This document shows positions 35,081 to 43,526 of a DNA stretch of 64,000 bases, piece by piece. The DNA comes from Noviluteimonas lactosilytica. GTDB taxonomy: Bacteria > Pseudomonadota > Gammaproteobacteria > Xanthomonadales > Xanthomonadaceae. The notes under the pieces are model-generated. The model was given only the letters and a program-made list of their open reading frames with translations. It ran no database searches and was not told the DNA's origin. How positions within the stretch are numbered: position 1 is the first letter of the stretch; every line of letters begins with the position of its first letter. Both the position numbers and the translations under genes were made by a program. Location of the stretch: positions 1,284,189 through 1,348,188 of the forward strand of contig NZ_JAJGAK010000001.1 in NCBI RefSeq assembly GCF_020866925.1, in the 5' to 3' direction.

Positions 35081-36507
35081 CGGGTCGACTCCGTCGCGGA
35101 GGCTTGCGCATCGTCCTGCGTGCCTGCGACGAAGTCGCCGCCGAGGGCCAGGTGGAGGTCGACGCGGCGCACGAGGCGCTCGCGGCGCACGGCGAGCAAC
35201 GCGACGTCGGCGGCGTTCGCGGCGAGCTGGCGGTTCATGACGTCGCGCAGATCGGACTTGCCGACGCGGTACGACTCCTCGGTCAGACCCGCGGCGCGGC
35301 GGCTGTCTTCCGCGGAGATACGCAGCAGTTCCTCGCGTGTGGCGAGCGTGGTCTCCGCATCGAGCGTGGATTCCACTTCGTTGAGCGCCTGCAACACGAG
35401 GCGCGCGTAATTGGCGACCGCTTCGCGTTGCTCGGCGGTGCGCAGGCGCACGTTTCCGGTGAGTTGGCCGCCCGTATACAGCGGCACGACCGCGGTCGCG
35501 CTGGCGCTCGCGGTGGTCTGGTCGGTGCTTTGCGCCAGGTTGGCGGCTTCGCGCGACACGCGACCGTAGCCGGCCGACAACGTCAGGCCAGGCCAGAACG
35601 ATGCCTTCGCCGCGCCGACGAGATCGAACGCGGCAGCGACGCGCCTTTGCGCCGCCACCAGGTCGGGCCTGCGATCGAGCGCATCCATCGGCATGCCCGC
35701 CGGCACGGGGCCGGGGAACGGCGCGAGATCCGCACGCGACTCGATCGCGGCGGCGGGATACCGGCCGACGAGGATCTCCAGCGCGCGCAACGCGCTGCGA
35801 TGCGCCAGTTCGACCTGTTGCGCGGCGTCGCGATAGTTGGCCTGGCTCGCGCGCGCGGTCATGACGTCGGTTTCGCTGCCGGCGCCGACGCGCATGCGAT
35901 CGTTGCTCAGCGCGACGAGGCGTTCCGCATCGCTTGCCATCATGTTCGCGAGCTTCGCCTGCTGCGCGGTTTCGGCAGCGACGAACCACGCGCGCGCGAC
36001 CGACGCCGCGAGCGATTGCCGCGCGAAGCGATAGTCCGCGCTGCTCGCATCGCGTTGCGCCATCGCCGCGTTGCGCTGGTAACGCAGGCGCCCCCACAGA
36101 TCGATTTCCCATGCCAGGCGCAGCATCACGCCGCTCAGCATCGCGACGAGATCGGACACCGGCTTGGACCCTGCGCGACCGAGGATGCCGATCGCCGGTT
36201 TCAGTTGCGCGGCCGCGAGATCGACCTGTGCTTCCGCCTGCTCGACCCGCGCGGCGGCCATCGCGAGGTCCGGATTGTGCGCGAGCGCTTCGATCACGAG
36301 CGCATCGAGTTGCGGATCGCCGAAGGTCGCGAGCCACCCTGCTTCCACCGGCGCGGTGCTGGCTTGTCGCGCCCACGCCTGCGGCACCTGCACGTGTTGC
36401 AGCGCGTCGGCGCGCGTCTCGTCCGGCGTCGGTTCGGGCGCGGTCGCGCAACCGGCGAGCAGCGTGGCCGCCAATCCGAGCCCGAACGATGCGCGGCGTC
36501 GCGACAT
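35077..36507 (-). CDS. NodT-family outer-membrane efflux lipoprotein (TolC-like)
   Basis: A 476-residue outer-membrane factor. The lipobox LLAGC (Cys20) follows a short signal sequence. Two repeats of the OEP fold are recognisable, with DPQLDALVIEALAHNPDLAMAAARVEQA and LDRRPDLVAAQRRVAAAFDLVGAAKASFWP at their starts. It forms the exit duct of a tripartite pump with the HlyD-type protein encoded 11 bp upstream. No inner-membrane pump (RND, MFS or ABC) is encoded in this operon. Confidence 0.9.
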   Translation of the reverse strand: MSRRRASFGLGLAATLLAGCATAPEPTPDETRADALQHVQVPQAWARQASTAPVEAGWLATFGDPQLDALVIEALAHNPDLAMAAARVEQAEAQVDLAAAQLKPAIGILGRAGSKPVSDLVAMLSGVMLRLAWEIDLWGRLRYQRNAAMAQRDASSADYRFARQSLAASVARAWFVAAETAQQAKLANMMASDAERLVALSNDRMRVGAGSETDVMTARASQANYRDAAQQVELAHRSALRALEILVGRYPAAAIESRADLAPFPGPVPAGMPMDALDRRPDLVAAQRRVAAAFDLVGAAKASFWPGLTLSAGYGRVSREAANLAQSTDQTTASASATAVVPLYTGGQLTGNVRLRTAEQREAVANYARLVLQALNEVESTLDAETTLATREELLRISAEDSRRAAGLTEESYRVGKSDLRDVMNRQLAANAADVALLAVRRERLVRRVDLHLALGGDFVAGTQDDAQASATESTR

Positions 36508-36517
36508 GGTGGCGGCC

Positions 36518-37699
36518 TCAGTGCAACTTCAGCACGAGCGCGTCGAGCTTCGTGCCCACGCGCAGGATCACCTTTCGGATGATGTGGACCATGTGGCCCT
36601 TCTCCGTGTAGATCGCGCCGTTGCCCTGCGCGCCCATCGGCATGAAGGTCTTCTCGTCGCGGCCCGCGGGCTTCAGGCGCACCGCGAAGCGTCCCGGCGG
36701 AATCGGTGCGACGCCGGTCTGCGGCACCGTGCCGGACAGCGGCAACTGCCCCGTGCCCGACGACCACACGATCGAATCGACCTTCGCCTTGATGATGCGG
36801 TTGGGGAACGTCTTCAGCGCGATCTCCGCTTCGTTGCCAGGCTCGATGTTGCGCAGTTCGTTCTGCGAATACATCGCGAGGATCCACTGCTCGTTCTCGA
36901 CGAACGACATCACCGGGACCATCGGCAACTGCGCCGCGTACGAACCGGGACGCAACTGCAGGTTCACGACGGTGCCGTCGGCGGGCGCGCGGAACACGGT
37001 CTGGTCGAGCTCCCACTTCGCGTATTCGATCTGCGCCTTGAGCTGTTCCAGCGCGGCGCGCGCCTGCGCGACTTCCGACAACTCGCCCTGCTTCGTGCGC
37101 GCCGACAGCTTCTGCTGCACCTGCGACACGTTCGCACTCGTTTGCGCGAGGTCGGCGCGCAGGCTCTTGACGTCGGTCTGCGCCTGTTCGAAATCGAACT
37201 TCGTGCCCGCACCGGTACCCGACAGGTCGCGCGTCTGGCCTTCGCGCTTGCGGGCGAGTTCGAGCTTGGCTTCCAGCGCGCTGCGCGTCGAACGCACGGC
37301 CTTCAGTTCATCGCCCAACTGGCGCTGGTAAGCCTCCGCGCTGTCGAGCTTCGCGGAGAACTCCGGCAGTTTTCCTTCCAGTTCGGCGAGCTTCTGTTCG
37401 AAGGGCTCGGGGTCGATGCGGAACAGCACCTGGCCCTTCTTGATCGGGCGATTGGGTTCGATCGGCACTTCGATCACGCGTCCGGTGACGCGCGGCGTGA
37501 CCTGCACGACGTAGTTGAGCACGCGCACGTCGGACGACGACGGCGCGACGACGTTGAGGTACAGGATCAACGCGGTCAGGCCGAAGATCGGCAGCGTGAA
37601 CACGATGATCTGGCTGATGAAGTTCCAGGGCAGCAGCTTGAACTTGAAGAAGATCAGCCAGACGATGCCCGAGTAGATGAGGAGGAGGATGATCTCCAT
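36518..37699 (-). CDS. HlyD/EmrA-type membrane fusion protein
   Basis: A 393-residue periplasmic adaptor. Two N-terminal hydrophobic segments (LLLIYSGIVWLIFF and IIVFTLPIFGLTALILYL) precede the lipoyl half-motif VTGRVIEVPIEPNRPIKKGQVLF, a long coiled-coil hairpin (residues ~100-215) and the second half FRAPADGTVVNLQLRPG. Most HlyD-type adaptors have a single N-terminal helix. It is coupled to the DUF3302 gene upstream (TGATG) and followed by the outer-membrane factor. Confidence 0.9.
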   Translation of the reverse strand: MEIILLLIYSGIVWLIFFKFKLLPWNFISQIIVFTLPIFGLTALILYLNVVAPSSSDVRVLNYVVQVTPRVTGRVIEVPIEPNRPIKKGQVLFRIDPEPFEQKLAELEGKLPEFSAKLDSAEAYQRQLGDELKAVRSTRSALEAKLELARKREGQTRDLSGTGAGTKFDFEQAQTDVKSLRADLAQTSANVSQVQQKLSARTKQGELSEVAQARAALEQLKAQIEYAKWELDQTVFRAPADGTVVNLQLRPGSYAAQLPMVPVMSFVENEQWILAMYSQNELRNIEPGNEAEIALKTFPNRIIKAKVDSIVWSSGTGQLPLSGTVPQTGVAPIPPGRFAVRLKPAGRDEKTFMPMGAQGNGAIYTEKGHMVHIIRKVILRVGTKLDALVLKLH

Positions 37700-38265
37700 C
37701 AGGTCGTTCCTCCCGGGCCGCGACCGGAAGCCTGCGCGCTCGCCGCAGCGAGCTGCATTTCAAGCGACGCGATCCTGCGGCGCATTTCGGCGACGTCTTC
37801 GCGTGGTGCGGGCGCGGGCGCCTGCGCCTGCACGGGTGCTGCGGGCTGCGCGGGCCCGGAGTGCATGATTTCGTCGGGCGTGGGTTCCAGCGACACCGCA
37901 TCGCCGCCGTGGCCGTGCGCCTCGCCGATGTCGGTGCCGTACGCCATCTTGTGCAGCACGGGCTTGGTGTACGCCCATACCCACGCGATCGGCCACAACA
38001 TGCCGCCGAAGAACAGCGAGAGCAGGCAGATGACCTTGATCGCCGGCAACTGCGGATGCCGGCGCTTCTCCGCGATCTTCTCCGGCATGATGTGCAACCA
38101 CCAGAACACGCCGATCAACACGACCGGCACGATGATGATGGCGACCCAGGCGATGATGTTGGCCGCCGTGTCGAGCGCATCGCCTTCGAGCAGCGACGCA
38201 TGCGCGGGCGCGATCCACGCCAGGGTGAGCAGACAAAGCAAGCGACGCGTTGTTCTCGCCGACAC
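37699..38265 (-). CDS. DUF3302 membrane protein partnered with the HlyD-type adaptor
   Basis: About 188 residues from the GTG at 38265, chosen because AGGAGAGG precedes it; an ATG 33 bp upstream is possible but lacks a ribosome site. A signal-like helix (LLCLLTLAWIAPAHA) is followed by two transmembrane helices (IIAWVAIIIVPVVLIGVFWWL and VICLLSLFFGGMLWPIAWVWAY) and a Pro/Ala-rich tail ending in a short coiled coil. DUF3302 proteins are typically encoded next to HlyD adaptors; their function is unknown. It is the first gene of the five-gene operon. Confidence 0.82.
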   Translation of the reverse strand: MSARTTRRLLCLLTLAWIAPAHASLLEGDALDTAANIIAWVAIIIVPVVLIGVFWWLHIMPEKIAEKRRHPQLPAIKVICLLSLFFGGMLWPIAWVWAYTKPVLHKMAYGTDIGEAHGHGGDAVSLEPTPDEIMHSGPAQPAAPVQAQAPAPAPREDVAEMRRRIASLEMQLAAASAQASGRGPGGTT

Positions 38266-38436
38266 GGGCCTCTCCTGCCTGTGCGTCGGATCGATCACCG
38301 ACGAACGGTTCGGATGCTAGGCCGGCCCCCGAACGTGCGGATATTGCCCCTTGGGGATGGGTGCCTTTGGCTCGGCGGTTCCGACCAACGGCGTCCCTTC
38401 ACGCAGCACCTCAGCGTTAGGCTTCATGCGTAGGGG

Positions 38437-39645
38437 ATGAAGCCCGCCTTCCCCCGGTGGGCATCGGCGCACGCCATGGATCATCCAAGCGGCCGTCACG
38501 GGAAGTCTCGCGATGGAAACGTCGTGCACGCGGCGTCGTTCGGTGCCGCGCGCCCGCGCGGCCTGTTCGGGCGGCTGCTGTCGCCGGCGAAGACCGTTAC
38601 ATGGAACGACATGCGCGCGCTGCTCGATGCGGCGCCGTTCGCCGGCCTGCTGATCGATGGGGACGATCGCATCGTCGCCGCCAATCACGAAGTCGAGCGG
38701 CTGTTCGGCTATGGCCACGACGCGCTCGACGGCATGATGCTTGCATCCATCGTTCCCGCCCGCCGCCAGGGATTCGTCGAAGGCCGCACCGACGAAGTCG
38801 TCGCGCGTCGCGGCGACGGCACCGAAGCAGCGATCGACATCACCTTCAAGCGCGTCGCACTCGAAGAGCGCGATGCCTGGCTCGTCGTCGCCGCCGACGC
38901 GACCGAACGCTGGCGGATGCAGCGCGACGCCGCGCGCCAACGCGACGAACTCGCGCACCTCTCGCGCGTGGCGATGCTCGGCGAGTTGTCCGGCGCGCTC
39001 GCGCACGAACTCAACCAGCCGTTGTCCGCGATCCTGAGCAACGCGCAGGCGGCGCAACGCCTGCTGCGCTTCGATCCGCCGGAGATGACCGAAGTCGAAG
39101 ACATCCTCGCCGACATCGTCGCCGACGATCGCCGCGCGGGCGATGTCATCCAGCGCCTGCGCACGTGGCTACGCAAGGAACAGGTCGAACACGTGCCGCT
39201 CGGCGTGAACGGCGTGGTGCTCGATGCGTTGCACCTGGTGCGCGGCGACCTGCAGCAGCGCAACGTCGACGTGCAGCTCGAACTCGCCGGCGACGTGCCG
39301 CACGTGCTCGGCGATCGCATCCAGCTGCAGCAGGTGCTGCTCAATCTCGTGATGAACGGCGCCGACGCGATGGAAGGGGCGACGACGCCGCGCACGCTGT
39401 GCGTGCGCACCGCAGCGACCGCGCACGGCGCGCGGGTGGACGTGCTGGATTTCGGCCGCGGCATCGCGCCGGAAATCCGCCACAGGATGTTCGAACCCTT
39501 CGAAACCACCAAGCCCAATGGCATGGGCATGGGCCTGGCGGTGTGCCGCACGATCGTGGAAGCGCACGGCGGACACGTGTGGGCGGAAGACCGGCCCGAA
39601 GGCGGCACGCGCGTCGCCTTCGAACTCCCCGAGGTGGCGCCATGA
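38437..39645 (+). CDS. PAS-domain sensor histidine kinase (FixL-like)
   Basis: A 402-residue cytoplasmic kinase. One PAS domain covers residues ~57-165 (LLDAAPFAGLLIDGDDRIVAANHEVERLFGY is its start, read in parts). HisKA follows with the phospho-acceptor His in GALAHELNQPLSAIL, and HATPase with NLVMNGADAM, DFGRGIAPE and GMGMGLAVCRTIVEAHGG. The arrangement matches FixL/DctB-type kinases. The PAS lacks the heme-binding His seen in rhizobial FixL, so oxygen sensing is not supported. The stop overlaps the response regulator start (ATGA). Confidence 0.88.
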   Translation: MKPAFPRWASAHAMDHPSGRHGKSRDGNVVHAASFGAARPRGLFGRLLSPAKTVTWNDMRALLDAAPFAGLLIDGDDRIVAANHEVERLFGYGHDALDGMMLASIVPARRQGFVEGRTDEVVARRGDGTEAAIDITFKRVALEERDAWLVVAADATERWRMQRDAARQRDELAHLSRVAMLGELSGALAHELNQPLSAILSNAQAAQRLLRFDPPEMTEVEDILADIVADDRRAGDVIQRLRTWLRKEQVEHVPLGVNGVVLDALHLVRGDLQQRNVDVQLELAGDVPHVLGDRIQLQQVLLNLVMNGADAMEGATTPRTLCVRTAATAHGARVDVLDFGRGIAPEIRHRMFEPFETTKPNGMGMGLAVCRTIVEAHGGHVWAEDRPEGGTRVAFELPEVAP

Positions 39646-40304
39646 ATGCGATCGAACCGCTGGTGCATCTTGTCGACAACGACCCGCAGGTCCTCAAGGC
39701 CGTGGCGCGCCTGCTCGCATCGGCGGGCTACCGCACGCAGACGAACCTCTCGGCGAACGAGTTCCTCGCGCGCTACGACCGGTCCGCGCCTGGCTGCCTC
39801 GTCCTCGACGTCGCGATGCCGGAACAGACCGGCCTCGAACTCCAGCGCGCACTCCATTCGAACGGCATCGATGTTCCGATCGTCTTCCTCTCCGGATGCT
39901 CGGAAGTCCCCGAATGCGTGCGCGCGATGAAGGACGGCGCGGTCGACTTCCTCACCAAGCCGGTCGACGGCGATGCGCTGGTCGAAGCCGTGCAGCGTGC
40001 CGTCGAGTTCGACATGCGCCAGCGCGAGCGCAGCGAAGAAGAACACACGCTCCACGAGCGCCTGGACGCACTGACGCCGCGCGAGCGCGAGATCCTGCCG
40101 TTCCTGGTCTCCGGCAAGCTCAACAAGCAGATCGCCGGCGATCTCGGCGTGGTCGAGAAGACCGTGAAGGTCCATCGTGCCCACGTGATGCACAAACTCG
40201 GCGTGCGCTCCCTCGCCGACCTCGTGCGCTTCACCGCGCGCGTGCACATCGCGCCGCAGGGCGCACGCGATTCCGCGCCGCCCGTTGGGCCAAGGGCCAA
40301 TTGA
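39642..40304 (+). CDS. FixJ/LuxR-family response regulator
   Basis: A 220-residue regulator. The receiver (residues 1-~120) has the acidic pair DNDP, the phospho-acceptor Asp in LVLDVAMPEQTGLEL and the conserved Lys in FLTKPVDGD. The LuxR-type helix-turn-helix follows, with LTPREREILPFLVSGKLNKQIA and VEKTVKVHRAHVMHKLGV. It is the cognate partner of the PAS kinase, whose stop it overlaps. Its targets are unknown; the adjacent decarboxylase operon is a candidate. Confidence 0.9.
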   Translation: MNAIEPLVHLVDNDPQVLKAVARLLASAGYRTQTNLSANEFLARYDRSAPGCLVLDVAMPEQTGLELQRALHSNGIDVPIVFLSGCSEVPECVRAMKDGAVDFLTKPVDGDALVEAVQRAVEFDMRQRERSEEEHTLHERLDALTPREREILPFLVSGKLNKQIAGDLGVVEKTVKVHRAHVMHKLGVRSLADLVRFTARVHIAPQGARDSAPPVGPRAN

Positions 40305-40336
40305 TGGCCCCATGAGCGGGGTCTAGCGTCCGTGCA

Positions 40337-40708
40337 ATGCCCGGGCGCACGCCAGTAGTCGCGGTTGTAGACGACGAACCGCCCGTGCGGCGCGCGTTGC
40401 AGCGCCTGTTGCGGGCGGCTGGTTTCGACGTGCGGCTGTTCGCGAGCGGAGCGGACTTCATGGCGCATCTCGAAGGCATCGACTGCGTGATCCTCGACCT
40501 GCACCTGCCGGGCATGTCCGGCTTCGACGTGCAGGACGCGCTCGCTTCGCGCGGCGCGCAGATACCGGTCGTGGTGCTGACCGGCAACGACACGCCCGCC
40601 AATCGCTCGCGCAGCCTCGCCAACGGCGCGCGCGCCTACCTGTGCAAACCCGTGGACGACAAGGTGTTGCTGGATGCGCTCCGGCCGCTGACGTCCGCCC
40701 TTCATTAG
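40337..40708 (+). CDS. single-domain response regulator (receiver only)
   Basis: A 123-residue CheY-like receiver with no output domain. The acidic pair is DDEP, the phospho-acceptor Asp is in VILDLHLPGMSGFDV and the conserved Lys in YLCKPVDDK. It lies 32 bp after the FixJ-like gene and 31 bp before the decarboxylase gene. TTGATG and TAGCGT with 17-bp spacing stand just upstream and could be its promoter. It may compete with the FixJ-like regulator for phosphate from the kinase, which is inference. Confidence 0.87.
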   Translation: MPGRTPVVAVVDDEPPVRRALQRLLRAAGFDVRLFASGADFMAHLEGIDCVILDLHLPGMSGFDVQDALASRGAQIPVVVLTGNDTPANRSRSLANGARAYLCKPVDDKVLLDALRPLTSALH

Positions 40709-40739
40709 CGATGCCCCACGCATCGTCCAGAGGCTCGAC

Positions 40740-43496
40740 ATGAACGACATTGCCCAACCCGCGACCAACGAACTCAATCGCGTCTTCGCAGCGGCGATCG
40801 CGCGCGAAGACCAGTGGCGGCAACTCAATGCCTATGCACGTGCGTGGGCCGATGCGAAGTCCGGCACCGATGCGCGCGAAGAGATCCGTGGCAAATGCCG
40901 CAAGCTGCTCGCGAACATCTCGCGGCTCGAGCATTGCTGGGCCTATCCCGGCACACGCCTGCTGGATTCGCTGCGGGGTTCGCTCGAAGGCGGCGACGCG
41001 ACCGCGTTCGCGCGCCTGGTGCAGAAGGCGTCGGCCGCGTTGCAGTCGGGCGACTTCCGTCGGGAAGATGCCGCGTGGGATACCAACGCCGACGGCGACA
41101 CGCGCGTCATCGACGCGATGCCGCCCGATATCGATGGCGGCGTCGGCAAACCCTACTTCGAAGTCCTCATCGTCACGCCCTCCGATCCCGCGCAGTGGCA
41201 ACGCGCGGACGACGAAGTGCGTCGCATGCGTCGCCCGGAGGATCAGTTCCAGTATGTGCCCGTGCATGTCGGGAGCTTCGAGGACGCTGCGCTCGCGGTG
41301 ATGGTCAACACCAACATCCAGTCGGTGGTGCTGGTCGACGGCTTCCAGTACGCCTCGAAGCACGACCTGCCCGACCTGCGCGAGTTCCTCAAGCGCAACA
41401 TGGACGTCGACCAGGGCTCGGTCGAACCCGGGGCGCTGTCCACGCGGCTGGCGCAGGCCATCAACGGCTTCCGGCCGGAACTCGACCTGTTCCTGCTCTC
41501 CGATCGCACGCCCGAACTGCTTGCGGCGAGCGACGAAGCCGCGTGCATCCGCCGCGTCTTCCACAACATCGAAGAACCGATGGAACTGCACCTGGCGATC
41601 CTCGACGGGATCAAGGATCGCTTCGAGACGCCGTATTTCGACAACCTCAAGAAGTACGCGACGCGCCCCATCGGCACCTTCCACGCACTGCCGATCGCGC
41701 GCGGCAAGTCGGTGTTCGGATCGAACTGGATCCGCGACATGGGCCACTTCTACGGGACCAACATCCTGTTCGCGGAGTCGTCGGCAACGACCGGCGGCCT
41801 CGACTCGCTGCTGGAGCCGACCGGCAACATCAAGAAGATGCAGGACGCCACCGCGCGCGCATTCGGCGCGAAGCTCGCCTTCCTCGGCACCAACGGCACG
41901 TCGACGTCGAACAAGATCGTCGTGCAGGCGATCTGCAAGCCGGGCGACATCGTCATCGTCGACCGCAACTGCCACAAGTCGCATCACTACGGGATGGTGC
42001 TCAGCGGCGCGCAGCCCTACTACGTCGAAGCGTTCCCGCTCGTGCAGTACTCGATGTACGGCGCGGTGCCGCTGCGCACGATCAAGAAGGCGCTGCTCGA
42101 CTGCAAGGCCGAGGGCAACCTCGATCGCGTGAAGGTCATCGACATGACCAACTGCACGTTCGACGGCCACATGTACAACCCGCGTCGCGTGATGGAAGAG
42201 TGCCTGGCCATCAAGCCGGACCTGGTATTCCTCTGGGACGAGGCGTGGTTCGGGTTCGCACGGTTCAATCCGCTGCATCGCGCGCGCACCGCGATGGGCG
42301 CGGCGGCCGCGCTCACGCGCCGCTATCGCAGCAAGGCCTATCGCGACGAATACAACGCGTGGAAGGAGAAGAGCGCCAATCTCGACGACAATGCGCTGCT
42401 CGACGCACACGGCATGCCCGATCCGGACAAGGTGCGCATCCGCGTCTACCAGACCAACTCGACGCACAAGTCGATGTCGGCGTTCCGCCAGGGTTCGATG
42501 ATGCTGGTATGGGACGACGACTGGGGCCAGGTCGAAGGTCCGTTCAAGGAAGCGTTCTTCGCGCATACCTCGACGTCGCCGAACCTGCAGCTGCTCGCCT
42601 CGCTCGACCTCGCGCGCCGGCAGATGGAACTGGAGGGCTACGCGCTGACGATGCGCATGACCGAGCTCGCGCTGCGGCTGCGGAAGACGATCAACAGCCA
42701 TCCGCTGATCTCGAAGTATTTCCGCGTCGCCACGCCCGCCGACATGATCCCGCCGGAGTTCCGCGAATCCGGGATCTCCGACTACGGCCCGCCGCATGGT
42801 TCGTGGGCCGACATGATCCATGCGTGGCACAACGACGAGTTCGCGCTCGATCCCACGCGCATCACGCTGATCTGCGGCGCCGCCGGCTTCGACGGCACGC
42901 AGTTCAAGGGCATCCTCGCGTCGGACTTCGACATCCAGATCAACAAGACCTCGCGCAACTCGGTGCTGGTCCAGACCAACATCAACAACACGCACAGCGA
43001 TGCGGCGCTGCTGATCAAGGCGCTGGCCGACCTGTCGCGCGACATCGACAAGCGCCTCGAACAGGGTGGGCAAGCTGAGCGCGCAGCGTTCGACGCGCGC
43101 GTGAAGTCGCTCATGACGGACGTGCCGGACCTGCCGAATTTCAGCCGCTTCCAGGATGCGTTTCGCGACAACGCGAAGGCGCGCAGCAACGAAGGCAACA
43201 TGCGGCCCGCGTTCTTCCTCTCCTACGACGCGGACAACTGCGAATACGTTCGCCTCGACAGCGAGGAAGTGGAGCGTCGCCTGAAGGAAGGCCCCGAGAT
43301 GGTCTCGGCGCATTTCGTCATCCCCTACCCGCCGGGCTTCCCGATCATGGTCCCGGGCCAGGTGATCACGGCGGACACGATCACGTTCATGCGCAAGCTC
43401 GATGTCAAGGAAATCCACGGCTACCAGCACGCGCTCGGGTTGAAGTTGATCAAACCCGAAGTGCTCGCCGGCAAGTCTTTCTCTTCAACCCGCTGA
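40740..43496 (+). CDS. Orn/Lys/Arg-family PLP decarboxylase (large form)
   Basis: A 918-residue fold-I PLP decarboxylase. The PLP-binding lysine is Lys577 in NSTHKSMSAFRQGSMM. An N-terminal wing (CheY-like) domain precedes it (about 140-320), together with an extra ~120-residue N-terminal segment not found in the ~715-755-residue CadA/AdiA/SpeF enzymes. Other family motifs include FGTNGTSTSNKIV (written FLGTNGTSTSNK here) and FLWDEAWFGFARF. The substrate is not readable; linkage to an AspT-type antiporter suggests an amino acid/amine or amino acid exchange pair. AGAGG precedes the ATG. Confidence 0.88.
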   Translation: MNDIAQPATNELNRVFAAAIAREDQWRQLNAYARAWADAKSGTDAREEIRGKCRKLLANISRLEHCWAYPGTRLLDSLRGSLEGGDATAFARLVQKASAALQSGDFRREDAAWDTNADGDTRVIDAMPPDIDGGVGKPYFEVLIVTPSDPAQWQRADDEVRRMRRPEDQFQYVPVHVGSFEDAALAVMVNTNIQSVVLVDGFQYASKHDLPDLREFLKRNMDVDQGSVEPGALSTRLAQAINGFRPELDLFLLSDRTPELLAASDEAACIRRVFHNIEEPMELHLAILDGIKDRFETPYFDNLKKYATRPIGTFHALPIARGKSVFGSNWIRDMGHFYGTNILFAESSATTGGLDSLLEPTGNIKKMQDATARAFGAKLAFLGTNGTSTSNKIVVQAICKPGDIVIVDRNCHKSHHYGMVLSGAQPYYVEAFPLVQYSMYGAVPLRTIKKALLDCKAEGNLDRVKVIDMTNCTFDGHMYNPRRVMEECLAIKPDLVFLWDEAWFGFARFNPLHRARTAMGAAAALTRRYRSKAYRDEYNAWKEKSANLDDNALLDAHGMPDPDKVRIRVYQTNSTHKSMSAFRQGSMMLVWDDDWGQVEGPFKEAFFAHTSTSPNLQLLASLDLARRQMELEGYALTMRMTELALRLRKTINSHPLISKYFRVATPADMIPPEFRESGISDYGPPHGSWADMIHAWHNDEFALDPTRITLICGAAGFDGTQFKGILASDFDIQINKTSRNSVLVQTNINNTHSDAALLIKALADLSRDIDKRLEQGGQAERAAFDARVKSLMTDVPDLPNFSRFQDAFRDNAKARSNEGNMRPAFFLSYDADNCEYVRLDSEEVERRLKEGPEMVSAHFVIPYPPGFPIMVPGQVITADTITFMRKLDVKEIHGYQHALGLKLIKPEVLAGKSFSSTR

Positions 43497-43526
43497 GCCA
43501 GGCCTCGACGACCAAAGGAGGTCGCC

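Noticed and set aside
33629-35410. Plus-strand open frame of 593 codons across the exchanger and channel genes.
   Set aside because: His/Arg/Asp-rich antisense reading of membrane-protein codons; typical of GC-rich shadow frames.
36164-38320. Plus-strand open frame of 718 codons over the efflux operon.
   Set aside because: Antisense to three well-supported genes; no domain and erratic composition.
38600-38930. Heme-binding oxygen-sensing PAS in the FixL-like kinase.
   Set aside because: The histidine that binds heme in rhizobial FixL is not present in the aligned segment, so oxygen sensing was not claimed.
40289-40312. GGGCCA-ATTGA-TGGCCC inverted repeat over the FixJ-like stop codon as a terminator.
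   Set aside because: Six-base stem without a T tract; too weak to call.
40458-43430. Minus-strand open frame of 990 codons opposite the decarboxylase.
   Set aside because: The plus strand carries an unmistakable PLP decarboxylase. The opposing frame has no recognisable domain and lacks its own ribosome site.
43440-43460. TTGA...GATCAA string near the end of the decarboxylase gene.
   Set aside because: It lies inside the coding sequence with wrong half-site spacing and no downstream FNR-like promoter arrangement.
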